Positions 37,209 through 45,865 of a stretch of DNA of 64,000 nucleotides are shown piece by piece. The stretch is from Roseiarcus sp963833955. GTDB lineage: Bacteria; Pseudomonadota; Alphaproteobacteria; Rhizobiales; Beijerinckiaceae. The stretch is taken from positions 186,001 to 250,000 of the forward strand of contig CAWHZY010000021.1 in NCBI GenBank assembly GCA_963833955.1, written 5' to 3'. Every line of letters starts with the position of its first letter. Within the stretch, counting starts at the first letter, position 1. Position numbers and translations under genes: made by a program. Under the pieces are notes generated by a model. It was given only the letters and a program-made list of their open reading frames with translations. It did no database searches and was not told the DNA's origin.

Positions 37209-37913
37209 TTACATCGCCTCGAGATCGGACCGATCGATCTGCCGCTCGTGCAGCGCGGTTGCGATCAGCGCGCCAGACACGCCTGTTTGTTTGAGCCTCC
37301 GGAGATCGTCCGCGTTGCGGACGCCTCCCGCGGCATAGATTTCGCGCCCGCAGGCGATTGACTGGATCGAGGCCAGCCGCCCGAGATCGGGGCCTGCGGC
37401 GCTGCCGACCCGAGCGAGGGTCATGACAATGACCCGCTGCGGCCAAAGCGCGGGTTCGGCCAAGATCGCCTGCGGGCCTTGAAACGCATCGCCCCGGAAA
37501 TCGAGCGAGAGCACGACGCGTGGTGAGCCTCGATGCTGTGCGATCAACTCGCCATCATGCTGGGATTCGCTGCCAATGACCGGCGCCCCAAGATCGGCGC
37601 CGACGAGAGCCTCGATTGCGCCAGCTTCGGCTGCGCCGTTGTCGACCCACGCCTGCAGGGCTGGAAACTCGTCGCGGATGCGGCGCAGCGTCGGGACATT
37701 GTCCCCACGGCCCTGGATCGCGTCGAGATCGGCGACATAAAGGGTCGCGAAGGAATAGACCGACAGGAGCCCACGCACGACATCCACCGGGTCGCTGGTG
37801 GGCGACAGCGGCGATTGCAGGGGCCGGTAGGACGCCCGATCGCCCATCCGCGCGCGGACGACCTGGCCATGCATGAGGTCGATGACGGGGATAACCTGCA
37901 ACGCGGCCTCCAA
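37209..37913 (-). CDS. HisA-like protein of the H4MPT biosynthesis set
   Basis: A 234-residue TIM barrel related to HisA: VIPVIDLMHGQVVRA at the N-terminus (Asp12 corresponds to the HisA general base), LYVADLDAIQGRGDN, ALQAWVDNGA, SLDFRGDAF and IYAAGGVRNADDLRRL. It is not the histidine enzyme, since a paralogue of this kind occurs in methylotrophs and archaea next to H4MPT genes (the HisA-like orf of the C1 clusters). A role in pterin or methylfuran cofactor assembly is presumed but not shown. It is convergent with the cytochrome gene. Confidence 0.8.
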   Translation of the reverse strand: MEAALQVIPVIDLMHGQVVRARMGDRASYRPLQSPLSPTSDPVDVVRGLLSVYSFATLYVADLDAIQGRGDNVPTLRRIRDEFPALQAWVDNGAAEAGAIEALVGADLGAPVIGSESQHDGELIAQHRGSPRVVLSLDFRGDAFQGPQAILAEPALWPQRVIVMTLARVGSAAGPDLGRLASIQSIACGREIYAAGGVRNADDLRRLKQTGVSGALIATALHERQIDRSDLEAM

Positions 37914-38335
37914 GGCCCGGTGATGGAGGAAGGCTTCGAACTCGTAGCTTACCGAGCGCCGGTCGGAGTCGCGAGCGGCCGAACCGGGCGTCGGAGTACA
38001 ACTTCCGGTCGAGCTTTATGAAAATAAACGCAAATAAGCACGCGCTAAATGAGCATAAACGTTAGTTAATTTGCTAGCGTTTACTAGCGTTTATTTTTTC
38101 GGATTAAGCTTTTTCAATGGGTTACGGCCGAGTCACATTAGGCGAATTTCCCTCGATCTCAACTCGCGTCTCCGGTTGCGTCTGCCGCACCCGTCGTCGC
38201 GCCTCGCCATGATTCTCCTTGAGCGAACGCGCGGCCGCGCTGTCGGATAACGGTCAATCTTATAGCATGAAATTCTGATTTTGCAAATCATTGGTTCAGG
38301 CTCTGGATTGTCCCGTCGCCGGGCGGACGCCTCGC
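37914..38335. other. gap containing the second AT-rich element
   Basis: About 420 bases between two minus-strand H4MPT genes. It holds the copy B AT-rich element (38021-38130) and no convincing gene. Remaining frames are short and Arg-rich. Confidence 0.5.
38021..38130 (-). repeat. AT-rich element, copy B, inverted relative to 32175-32275
   Basis: On the minus strand it reads CGGCCGTAACCCATTGAAAA, then CCGAAAAAATAAACGCTAG, matching copy A over about 50 bases with few changes. It then contains AAACGCTAG twice and CTAACGTTT once, i.e. half-sites like those of copy A. Together the two elements flank about 5.9 kb as inverted repeats. Confidence 0.7.
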
Positions 38336-38908
38336 TTAAGGCTCCATATCGACGGCGAAGACCTGCGCCGCCTTGTCCTTGAGCCAGGTCCAGGCCTCGG
38401 CCTCCGCCGGTCCGGCCGTCTTGCCGACAATGATCTCGAGGCGGGCAAGCTCCGCCTCGACCTCGGCGCGCGGCAGCATGTGCAGGCGGCTCACCAGCAC
38501 CGCGGCCTCGATCACCGCCGCTTGCGCGCGATTGAAGCCCTGGAAGGGCGCGTGCGCGGCCTGATGCGCGACGCGGCACACGAAACGGGGTCTCAGCTCA
38601 TGTTCGCGCACCTCGACGACGACGAGTTCGAGATGCGACAGCGTCGCGGCCAATCGCGGGGCTGCGACGAGAGTGGCGGGCGTCAGAGGCCAGTCGCGGC
38701 GGCCGGTGAGGCATCCTGCGAAGATGCGCACGTCATCGGTGAAGTTGGCGACGGCGAACGGGGCCTGACGCAGATTGTCGAGCGTCGTTGAGGGGTGAAA
38801 CGGCGCCAGAATCCATTTGTCCTCCTCGGCGATCAGCCCCAGAGGCGCGATATGGGGTTGGCCTTGCGCATTGACCGTGGTCACGACGGCCTCGCGGATC
38901 AACGGCAT
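38336..38908 (-). CDS. DUF447 domain protein, flavin-reductase-like
   Basis: A 190-residue protein: MPLIREAVVTTVNAQGQPHIAPLGL, then WILAPFHPSTTLDNLRQAPFAVANFTDD and a Leu/Ala-rich C-terminus. This matches DUF447, an FMN-binding split-barrel family known from methanogens and methylotrophs, and is placed in the H4MPT cluster. It may reduce an intermediate of the cofactor. ATG 38908 gives the family start four bases after the DUF6513 stop. It ends the four-gene minus-strand operon (41539 to 38336). Confidence 0.8.
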   Translation of the reverse strand: MPLIREAVVTTVNAQGQPHIAPLGLIAEEDKWILAPFHPSTTLDNLRQAPFAVANFTDDVRIFAGCLTGRRDWPLTPATLVAAPRLAATLSHLELVVVEVREHELRPRFVCRVAHQAAHAPFQGFNRAQAAVIEAAVLVSRLHMLPRAEVEAELARLEIIVGKTAGPAEAEAWTWLKDKAAQVFAVDMEP

Positions 38909-38912
38909 GAGG

Positions 38913-40311
38913 TCACTCGTTCGCCGCGCGCGAGCGCAGCGTGTGGCCAGCTTCGCTAAGCCTCGTCCTGTCCTCGTTGCGGCGATCGACCGCGCAGCCC
39001 CAATCGAGCGGCTCGTCCTGGGCGTATCGTTTGCCAAGCTGAAAAGCGATTTCGGCCTTGGTCAGCTCGGACCCGAGATAGAAGGCATGGGCGCCGTCCG
39101 TTTCGACTCCGAGCTTATCGAACAAGGCAAACGCATCCTCAGCGACAAAATGGCCGGCGCGGTTGTAGACGTGAATTCCGTCCTCAGCCGCCTCGATCCG
39201 GTAGTTGTCGTCCTTCACTTGCGCCGATATCTCAGCGATCTCTTCACTCGTGTAGGGAAATGGCCTCTGGTCGTGGACCTGCAACAACGCCCGCCCATAG
39301 CCTCTCGGCAGGCTATGGTCCGTCGCTGCGGCGTACATGATGCGGCGCGCCGCGTCATGCTCCTGAATTGTGCGGCGCGTGTGCGGGCTGACATGGACGG
39401 TGAGCACGTTCGCGATACCGAGCTCCGAACAGATTCCGAGCAGCAACGCCGTGACGCCTACGGAATCGGCGTCGGTCAATTCCGTCAGGTTCCCGGTGCC
39501 CATCAGCATTTCCGCATCCGGCAGGCGCGCGCGTACTTCGCGATAGCGCGAAAGCAACTCGGCAAAGCCGAAGTGGATCGGATCGATAACCGGATCGAGG
39601 ATCGCGCGAAGGCCCCGCTTTTCCGCGTCTTGGGCAGCGCGATAAAGGGAGGCCAGATCGCCATGCTGGGCCGGAATCAAAACGGGTCGTGCGCCGGTCT
39701 CTTCGGCGATAGCGAGATTGCGCTCGGTGAGGCTGAGGAGATAATCCGCGCCGGCGGCGGCGCCGCGACGCAGTTCGTCTGGGTCAGCAGAATCGACGCT
39801 GACGGCCAATTCCCTCGCCTTCAATTCTCGCACGGCGTCCTCGAGATGGGGGAATGGGGTATCCGGCAGGCACCCGAGATCGATGACGTCGGCGCCCTCG
39901 ATGCGCAAGAGTTCGGCGCGCGCGAGAATCGCCTCGAGGCTCAGCTGTGACGCATCGACGATCTCGGCGAAGATTCTGAGCGCGTGGCGCGACAAATCGA
40001 GAGCCGCTCCGGCCTTGCCGAGAAACGTCGGCAGGTCTTTCAATTCATCGGGGCCGCGCTGGAATGGAGACGCCAAATTCCTGAGCCAAGCGCGTCAGGT
40101 CAGCGCGGCAACGCCCCGGGACGACCACACGGTCGGCGTTGATCGGGCGCGGCAGCCTGCGCATGAGGATGGGCTCGGTCATCAGCGCCGCAACCTTTAC
40201 GCCCACGTTGAAGATGGACCAGTCGAATGGCGTCGGCGCCATCTCCTGCAACACTTTTTCGAGACGCTTCTCAGCGAGGCGGCCGGTCAAGAACAGGACG
40301 CGCTCACTCAT
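38913..40311 (-). CDS. DUF6513 / dihydropteroate synthase-like protein, one frameshift
   Basis: A protein of about 465 residues with a dihydropteroate synthase-like barrel, present in methanogens and H4MPT-using bacteria. It begins MSERVLFLTGRLAEKRLEKVL at ATG 40311, which overlaps the AfpA-like gene stop by four bases. The frame changes near 40075, between LTRLAQEFGV and ASPFQRGPDELKDLP. Barrel motifs follow: ADVIDLGCLPDTPF, LMGTGNLTELTDADS and VLTVHVSPHTRRT. It is thought to form the pterin-arylamine link of H4MPT, but I treat this as inferred. A single indel is likely. Confidence 0.83.
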
Positions 40312-40853
40312 GCCGCGACTTTGCTTCGGCGCTGCGCGATCGCTTCTTGAAGCTCGACGATCGAGTTGACCGTCGTCACGCCGGCGAAACGGCCCAGGCG
40401 CTCGCGGTTCTCCAGATCGATCGCGCGCGGATAGACCTTCACCATTCCTTTCGGCGCTTCCGTCTCGAGCTCGGGCGCCGTATCGCAGGCGAAGACGATG
40501 GTTGGGACGCGGCATTTTCCTGCCTGAGCGAAGACGTTGGTGATGAACTCGTCGGAGATCCCGTAGACGAATTTGGCGACCGCGTTCGAAGTTGCGGGAG
40601 CGACGATCAACGTATGATAGATCCCGTAGTAGAATTGTCCGACGGTCACCGAACTCGCCGACGTGTCGCGATAGATGCGCACGGAGCGTGGCAGGTCGAG
40701 GTCCTGCTTGTACATGCGCAGGACTTCGGATCCCGCCTTGCTGAGAAAGAGGTCGACATGTTCGAGCTCATGGATCAGAGCCAGGCTTTCCTTGAGGAAA
40801 TGACCGGATCCCGTAAGCGCCCATCCCCAGCGCGGCGTTTGGCGTTTCGTCAT
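40308..40853 (-). CDS. afpA: AfpA-like flavoprotein
   Basis: A 181-residue flavoprotein: WALTGSGHFLKESLALI, VDLFLSKAGSEVLRMYKQ, and YGIYHTLIVAPATSNAVAKFVYGISDEFI, an FMN-binding Rossmann-like fold as in Dfp/UbiX proteins. Homologs are called archaeal flavoprotein AfpA or DmrB-like, probably reducing dihydromethanopterin to H4MPT. It overlaps its neighbours by four bases on both sides (ATGA at 40308-40311 and at 40850-40853), so it is tightly coupled. Symbol used on family grounds only. Confidence 0.82.
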   Translation of the reverse strand: MTKRQTPRWGWALTGSGHFLKESLALIHELEHVDLFLSKAGSEVLRMYKQDLDLPRSVRIYRDTSASSVTVGQFYYGIYHTLIVAPATSNAVAKFVYGISDEFITNVFAQAGKCRVPTIVFACDTAPELETEAPKGMVKVYPRAIDLENRERLGRFAGVTTVNSIVELQEAIAQRRSKVAA

Positions 40854-41539
40854 TGTGCTGCCGGCGGTCGAATTGAGGTCGCTGCCACGATTTCAGGAAA
40901 TATTCCTCCCCGCAACCCTTCGCTCAGCCTTGCGCCGTCGGTTGGCCCGGCGAGCCAAGCCTGAGCCCCGCTCTCGTTCAGATAGCGCGCGAACAACGGA
41001 TCGACGATTCCGCGAGCGGCGAGATCGTGAGCATCGATGGCCGCGCCTTCGAAACGGCCATGCTTGACCAGCAGCAGACGGCCGGCGCCGAGCGCACCCG
41101 CCAGCCAGGCGGCGAGGCTGTCGGAGGTCAGGTCCCAGGTCTCCGGCAGGGCGGCTGCGCTCGCCATCGGCTCCGGCGACCAGACGGGAACCTTGCCGTC
41201 TTCGAGCGCACGCAAAATCGCGGAGCGCGACGCGGTCAGCCGCAAGGCGGGATTGAGGCTCGCGAGCGCGCGACCGAACTGCGCCATCGCCATCAGCGCC
41301 ATGGCGTGCGCGGCGCGATCGTCGTAGCCGATCGAGACCTGGGCGGCGCGCACCGCGTCGGCAAAGGGGCCGCCGCCCGGCACAATCGCGATCGAGCCTG
41401 CCTCGGCCGCGATCGCGGCAAGCCAGTCCTTGAGATGCGGTCCGGTTGCGTGGCTGCCACCCAATTTCACGACGGCGAGCCGTGAGCGCAAGGAACGAAC
41501 GCCGACCGGTTGTATGACTTGGGCCAGAATCCCTCCCAA
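40850..41539 (-). CDS. amino acid kinase family protein, MfnE-like
   Basis: A 229-residue kinase fold with VVKLGGSHATG, then IAIVPGGGPFADAVRAAQ and AAHAMALMAMAQFGRAL. These are the amino acid kinase phosphate-binding motifs. In methanogens the homolog MfnE phosphorylates aminomethylfuran phosphate on the way to methanofuran. In methylotrophs this protein stands in H4MPT/methylofuran clusters and probably has the same role. First gene of the minus operon; its start is 111 bases from the divergent MfnF-like gene. Confidence 0.8.
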   Translation of the reverse strand: MGGILAQVIQPVGVRSLRSRLAVVKLGGSHATGPHLKDWLAAIAAEAGSIAIVPGGGPFADAVRAAQVSIGYDDRAAHAMALMAMAQFGRALASLNPALRLTASRSAILRALEDGKVPVWSPEPMASAAALPETWDLTSDSLAAWLAGALGAGRLLLVKHGRFEGAAIDAHDLAARGIVDPLFARYLNESGAQAWLAGPTDGARLSEGLRGGIFPEIVAATSIRPPAAQ

Positions 41540-41650
41540 TCAATCGCAGTTTCGACGCTATTTTAGGAGTCGAGCCGACATCCTGTCGAGCAACGGGGCG
41601 CTTCCCCGACATTCTGGTAGGATCGAGCGTCGTTCTGGACAATTGGGGGC

Positions 41651-42700
41651 ATGGTGAGCGTCGTCATCGGTTGGGATATAGGGGGCGCGCATCTGAAGGC
41701 CGCTCGCGTGAGGCAAGGCCGTGTCGAAGCGGTGGTCCAGGCGGCGACGCCGCTTTGGCTGGGACTCGACAGTCTGCACGCCGCGTTCGATGCGCTTAAC
41801 GCTCAACTCGGCCGCGCCGACCGTCACGTGATCACCATGACCGGCGAGCTTTGCGACGCCTTTCCCTCGCGCCGAGAGGGCGTCGCGGGTCTGGCTGCGA
41901 TCGCGGCCCATCGTCTCTCCCCTGCAACCCCGAGCCTCTACGCCGGCAGGGCCGGGTTCGTCGAGCTTGGCGAAGCCGCTTCCCACGCCGTCGACATCGC
42001 CTCGGCAAATTGGCACGCAAGCGCCGCGCTCGTCGCGCTCAGACTTCCGGACGCGCTGCTCATCGACATCGGCTCGACGACAACGGACATCATCCCAGTC
42101 GTCGGCGGTCAGGTCGCGGCCGTCGGCTACACCGACGCGGAGCGGCTCGCCGCGGGCGAGCTGATCTATACCGGAATGACGCGCACTTTCGTTATGTCGC
42201 TAGCCCCCAGGGCGCCGTTTCGTGGCGCCTGGACTCCGCTTATGAACGAATATTTCGCCAGCAGCGCCGACGTCCATCGGATTCTCGGCGACCTGCCCGA
42301 CGGCGCGGATAAAATGTCAACCGCCGACGGACGCGAGAAGACCGTCGAGGCTTCGCGGGCGCGCCTGGCCCGGATGATCGGACGCGAGGCCGACGAAGGC
42401 GCCGATTCGGAATGGACCGGACTCGCGGCCTGGTTCGCGGAAGCGCAAATACGCCAGATTACCGACGCGGCGTCGCTCCGCCTGTCCCGCAACGATCTCG
42501 CGGCCGCGGCGCCGGTGGTTGCGGCGGGCGTCGGGGAAGGCCTCGCGGCGGAAGCCGCGCGCCGCCTGCAGCGGCCCTGTCTTGGATTTTCTTCGCTCAT
42601 ATCGGCTCCCGCGGAAGCCTCGCATTGCGCGCCCGCGGTCGCAGTCGCCTTGTTGGGCGCAAATCGGGAAGCGCTTCCTTCGAGTGCGGAGTCGTTGTAG
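41651..42700 (+). CDS. H4MPT-linked C1 transfer pathway protein, hydantoinase/oxoprolinase-like (MfnF-like)
   Basis: A 349-residue ASKHA-type protein: VIGWDIGGAHLKAARVRQGRV at the start, LLIDIGSTTTDIIPVVGG in the middle, and a conserved ASSADVHRILGDLP segment. This is the family of uncharacterised H4MPT-linked pathway proteins, and the methanogen member MfnF joins the glutamyl-tyramine and furan parts of methanofuran. ATG 41651 has no strong ribosome site, and GTG 41654 may be used instead. It is divergent from the kinase gene and is followed by an exported protein gene and xoxF. Confidence 0.82.
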   Translation: MVSVVIGWDIGGAHLKAARVRQGRVEAVVQAATPLWLGLDSLHAAFDALNAQLGRADRHVITMTGELCDAFPSRREGVAGLAAIAAHRLSPATPSLYAGRAGFVELGEAASHAVDIASANWHASAALVALRLPDALLIDIGSTTTDIIPVVGGQVAAVGYTDAERLAAGELIYTGMTRTFVMSLAPRAPFRGAWTPLMNEYFASSADVHRILGDLPDGADKMSTADGREKTVEASRARLARMIGREADEGADSEWTGLAAWFAEAQIRQITDAASLRLSRNDLAAAAPVVAAGVGEGLAAEAARRLQRPCLGFSSLISAPAEASHCAPAVAVALLGANREALPSSAESL

Positions 42701-42731
42701 GTCAAATCGGGGGGCGCCGAGAGAACCGACG

Positions 42732-43091
42732 ATGCGCTTGACGGGCGTGGGATTACTGATGTTCGCGGGCGTTCATCTCGCGAGCGCCGCGGAAGCGGCC
42801 GCCGGGTCCGCGGCCGCCAATGACTATCCGACATCCGCCCGCGCCGATTATGTCTTCGCCTGCATGAAGACCAATGGCGACACGCGCGAGGCGCTCGACC
42901 AATGCTCGTGTTCGATCGATGTTATCGCTTCGCTGCTTCCCTATGACGCCTACGTGACGGCGGCGACGGTCGCGTCGATGAACCAGCAGACCGGACAACT
43001 CGGCTCCATGTTCCGCGGAAGCGCGATCGCGCGCGAAGCGCTCGCCCGGCTGCGGCGCGCTCAGGCGGAAGGCGAAATACGCTGTTTCTGA
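42732..43091 (+). CDS. exported Cys-rich protein upstream of xoxF
   Basis: A 119-residue periplasmic protein with signal peptide MRLTGVGLLMFAGVHLASA. The conserved core is ADYVFACMKTNGD, then LDQCSCSIDVIASLLPYDAY, and it ends with EGEIRCF. The Cys pattern (C-x-C plus two more) suggests disulfides or metal binding. Proteins of this kind recur beside xox or H4MPT genes in methylotrophs, as I recall. It begins 31 bases after the MfnF-like gene and may be cotranscribed. Function unknown. Confidence 0.78.
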   Translation: MRLTGVGLLMFAGVHLASAAEAAAGSAAANDYPTSARADYVFACMKTNGDTREALDQCSCSIDVIASLLPYDAYVTAATVASMNQQTGQLGSMFRGSAIAREALARLRRAQAEGEIRCF

Positions 43092-43429
43092 CAGCTCGGC
43101 GAACGGGCGGGGGCGTCGCCTGGAGCAGGGGCGTCCGTGCATGCGCCCCCACACTTTTGGCAATGACGTTATCGTGACCAAAGATGGGTTGCCCCTTGCG
43201 CTCCAAATTCGATCGGGATATCGTCCGGTCGGTTTCGGCTGCACGAGCGCTGGGGAACGGGAGCCCTGGCGCACTTTTCGGAGATAGGGCGAATCCCCGC
43301 GAGTATTTAGCTCGTTTCGCCCTGTCGTGACACGCTGTCGACACCATCCCATGAGACAGTCGCTGCAAAGCGCTTTGACCCGTGATGGGTTGCGGGTCGC
43401 TTTGCTATAAGTCTAACCGGGAGGAAACA
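43092..43429. promoter_or_regulatory. upstream region of xoxF
   Basis: 338 bases between the exported protein and xoxF, with no gene of its own. A GGGAGGAAA ribosome site directly precedes the xoxF ATG. A TATAAG-like box at 43406-43411 is possible, with no -35 at a good distance. An mxaF-type lanthanide-switch operator cannot be recognised by eye. Confidence 0.4.
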
Positions 43430-45238
43430 ATGCGCAAACTTTTACTCGCAAGCTGCTTCGGCGCCGCGGCGCTGTTCACGGCTGGTTACGCGGCCGCGAA
43501 TGACGAATTGGCAAAAATGGCCTCGGACCCGAACCAGTGGGTCATGCCGGCCGGAGACTTCGCCAACACTCGGTATTCCGAGCTCAAACAGATCAACACC
43601 GACAACGTCCATAAGATCGCGCCGGCCTGGACGTTCTCGACCGGAGTTTTGCGCGGACACGAAGGCGCGCCGCTCGTCATCGGCGACGTGATGTTCCTCC
43701 ACGCCCCGTTCCCGAACACTGTGTTCGCGCTCGACCTAAACAACGACGGCAAGATCCTCTGGAAATACGAGCCCAAGCAGGATCCGAACGTCATCCCTGT
43801 GATGTGCTGCGACACGGTGAACCGCGGCTTGTCCTACGCCGATGGCAAGGTTTTCCTCCATCAGGCGGACACGACTCTGGTCGCGCTCGATGCAAAGACC
43901 GGCGCTGTCGTTTGGTCAGTCAAAGACGGCGATCCCTCCAAGGGCGAGACCGGCACCGATGCGCCACACGTGTTCAAGGACAAGGTGTATATCGGGGTGT
44001 CCGGCGGCGAGTTCGGCGTTCGCGGTTGGCTCAGCGCCTATAACGTCAAGGACGGCAAACTCGCTTGGCGCGCCTATTCCGAAGGCCCGGATTCGGACCT
44101 CCTCGTCGACCCCGAGAAGACGACGGCGCTCGGCAAGCCAATTGGCAAGGATTCTTCCCTCAAGACCTGGGAAGGCGATCAATGGAAGATCGGCGGCGGC
44201 GACACGTGGGGCTGGTATTCCTACGATCCCGAACTCAACCTGATCTATTATGGGTCCGGCAATCCCTCGACCTGGAATCCGAAGCAGCGGCCCGGCGACA
44301 ACAAGTGGTCGATGACGATCTGGGCTCGCAACGCTGATACCGGCGAGGCCAAGTGGGTCTACCAGATGACGCCTCACGACGAGTGGGACTACGACGGCGT
44401 CAACGAGATGATCCTCACCAATCAGAAGATCGACGGCAAGGACCGCAAGCTGCTCACTCACTTCGATCGTAACGGCTTTGGCTACACGCTCGACCGTGAC
44501 TCGGGTGAGTTGCTAGTCGCCAACAAGTTCGATCCGAAGGTGAATTGGGCGACCGGCATCAACATGGACAAGTCTTCGCCGGATTATGGGCGTCCGATCC
44601 GCGTCAAGGCGATGTCGACCGAGGCGAACGGCGAGGACGTCAACTCCAAGGGCATCTGCCCGGCGGCGTTGGGTTCCAAGGACGAACAGCCCGCGGCCTA
44701 TTCGCCCCAGACCGAGCTCTTCTACGTGCCGACCAACCACGTCTGCATGGATTACGAGCCGTTCAAGGTGAGCTACACCGCGGGCCAGCCCTACGTCGGC
44801 GCGACGTTGTCGATGTATCCGCCCGCCGGCGACAGCAACATGGGCAACTTCATCGCCTGGGACGGCAAGACCGGCAAGATCGTCTGGTCGGATCCCGAGC
44901 AGTTCTCGGTCTGGTCCGGCGCTCTGGCGACTGCTGGCGGCGTGGTCTTCTACGGGACGCTGGAAGGCTATCTGAAGGCGGTCGACGCCAAGACGGGCAA
45001 GGAGCTTTACAAGTTCAAGACTCCGTCGGGCATCATCGGCAACGTCATGACCTACGAGCACGGCGGGCGCCAATATGTGGCGGTCTTGTCCGGCGTCGGC
45101 GGCTGGGCGGGCATCGGTCTCGCGGCCGGCCTGACGAAGCCGACTGAAGGTCTGGGCGCGGTCGGCGGATACGCCGCGCTTTCGAACTACACTGCGCTCG
45201 GCGGCACGCTCACCGTATTTACGCTTCCGAACGATTGA
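43430..45238 (+). CDS. xoxF: lanthanide-dependent methanol dehydrogenase XoxF
   Basis: A 602-residue periplasmic PQQ quinoprotein that oxidises methanol to formaldehyde. The ATG at 43430 follows GGGAGG and gives signal peptide MRKLLLASCFGAAALFTAG. The vicinal disulfide Cys126-Cys127 sits in VMCCDTVNRG. The metal ligands are Glu194 (SGGEFG), Asn278 (GSGNPS) and catalytic Asp320. Asp322 in HDEWDYDG is the extra Asp that distinguishes lanthanide-binding XoxF from calcium MxaF, which has Ala. It is followed by a terminator hairpin, xoxG and xoxJ. It is the main enzyme of this methylotrophy block. Confidence 0.97.
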   Translation: MRKLLLASCFGAAALFTAGYAAANDELAKMASDPNQWVMPAGDFANTRYSELKQINTDNVHKIAPAWTFSTGVLRGHEGAPLVIGDVMFLHAPFPNTVFALDLNNDGKILWKYEPKQDPNVIPVMCCDTVNRGLSYADGKVFLHQADTTLVALDAKTGAVVWSVKDGDPSKGETGTDAPHVFKDKVYIGVSGGEFGVRGWLSAYNVKDGKLAWRAYSEGPDSDLLVDPEKTTALGKPIGKDSSLKTWEGDQWKIGGGDTWGWYSYDPELNLIYYGSGNPSTWNPKQRPGDNKWSMTIWARNADTGEAKWVYQMTPHDEWDYDGVNEMILTNQKIDGKDRKLLTHFDRNGFGYTLDRDSGELLVANKFDPKVNWATGINMDKSSPDYGRPIRVKAMSTEANGEDVNSKGICPAALGSKDEQPAAYSPQTELFYVPTNHVCMDYEPFKVSYTAGQPYVGATLSMYPPAGDSNMGNFIAWDGKTGKIVWSDPEQFSVWSGALATAGGVVFYGTLEGYLKAVDAKTGKELYKFKTPSGIIGNVMTYEHGGRQYVAVLSGVGGWAGIGLAAGLTKPTEGLGAVGGYAALSNYTALGGTLTVFTLPND

Positions 45239-45266
45239 GGACGGAACCGAATCCACAGAAATAACG

Positions 45267-45309
45267 GGGCCTGGCGCGTGGAACGAAACGCGCGCCGGGC
45301 CTTTTCTTT
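45267..45309 (+). terminator. rho-independent terminator between xoxF and xoxG
   Basis: GGCCTGGCGCG and CGCGCGCCGGGCC form a GC-rich stem around a short A-rich loop, followed by TTTTCTTT (45302-45309). It lies in the 96 bases between xoxF and xoxG, so most transcripts may end after xoxF and read through at lower level into xoxG and xoxJ. This agrees with the high demand for the dehydrogenase over its partners. Confidence 0.78.
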
Positions 45310-45334
45310 GATCCAGACCGCTTGAGAAACCAAC

Positions 45335-45865
45335 GTGACGATTTCCAAACTTGTGCTCGGGTTCGGTGTTGCGATCGTCTTGGCTACGGCGCCGTTCGTC
45401 GCCCGCGCCGATCCATCAGGAAACCCGGCCGCGGTTACTCAGGACGATCAAGGTTTGTGGCACGATAAGGACGGCGATCCGACCTTCAAGATCGAGCCGG
45501 ACGGAACCGTCGACTGGAACACCTTTTCGGGCTTCCGTCGCTACAATGCCGCCTGCATCGTGTGTCATGGACCCGACGGCGCCGGATCGAGCTATGCGCC
45601 GGCGCTTGCGGATTCGCTGAAGACGATGAACTACGCCGAGTTTTTCGGGACCGTCGTCGGCGGAAAGAAGGACCTCAGCAACGGCAACGACCTCGTGATG
45701 CCGGCTTTCGCGGACAACAAGAACGTGATGTGCTACCTGAATGACATCTATGTCTATCTGCGCGCCCGCTCCACGGGAGCGGTCGGGCGCGGACGGCCCG
45801 ACAAACATGCTCCCAAGCCCGCGGCTTTCACTGCTGCGGAAGACAAATGCATGGGGCCCGGTTGA
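45335..45865 (+). CDS. xoxG: XoxG cytochrome cL-like electron acceptor
   Basis: A 176-residue c-type cytochrome with signal peptide MTISKLVLGFGVAIVLATAPFVARA and a haem site CIVCH (Cys74, Cys77, His78). The insertions around the haem (YNAACIVCHGPDGAGSSYAP, GGKKDLSNGNDLVMPAF) are typical of XoxG/cytochrome cL, the dedicated partner of PQQ methanol dehydrogenases. The start is GTG 45335. Its TGA overlaps the xoxJ ATG (TGATG at 45863-45867). Confidence 0.93.
   Translation: MTISKLVLGFGVAIVLATAPFVARADPSGNPAAVTQDDQGLWHDKDGDPTFKIEPDGTVDWNTFSGFRRYNAACIVCHGPDGAGSSYAPALADSLKTMNYAEFFGTVVGGKKDLSNGNDLVMPAFADNKNVMCYLNDIYVYLRARSTGAVGRGRPDKHAPKPAAFTAAEDKCMGPG

Noticed and set aside
37209..37913. Histidine biosynthesis enzyme HisA
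   Set aside because: The protein is HisA-like but stands among H4MPT genes far from hisZ-hisG, lacks hisF/hisH neighbours, and matches the methylotroph HisA-like paralogue pattern better.
43430..45238. Calcium methanol dehydrogenase MxaF
   Set aside because: Asp322 (HDEWDYDG) is present where MxaF has Ala, and mxaI is missing.
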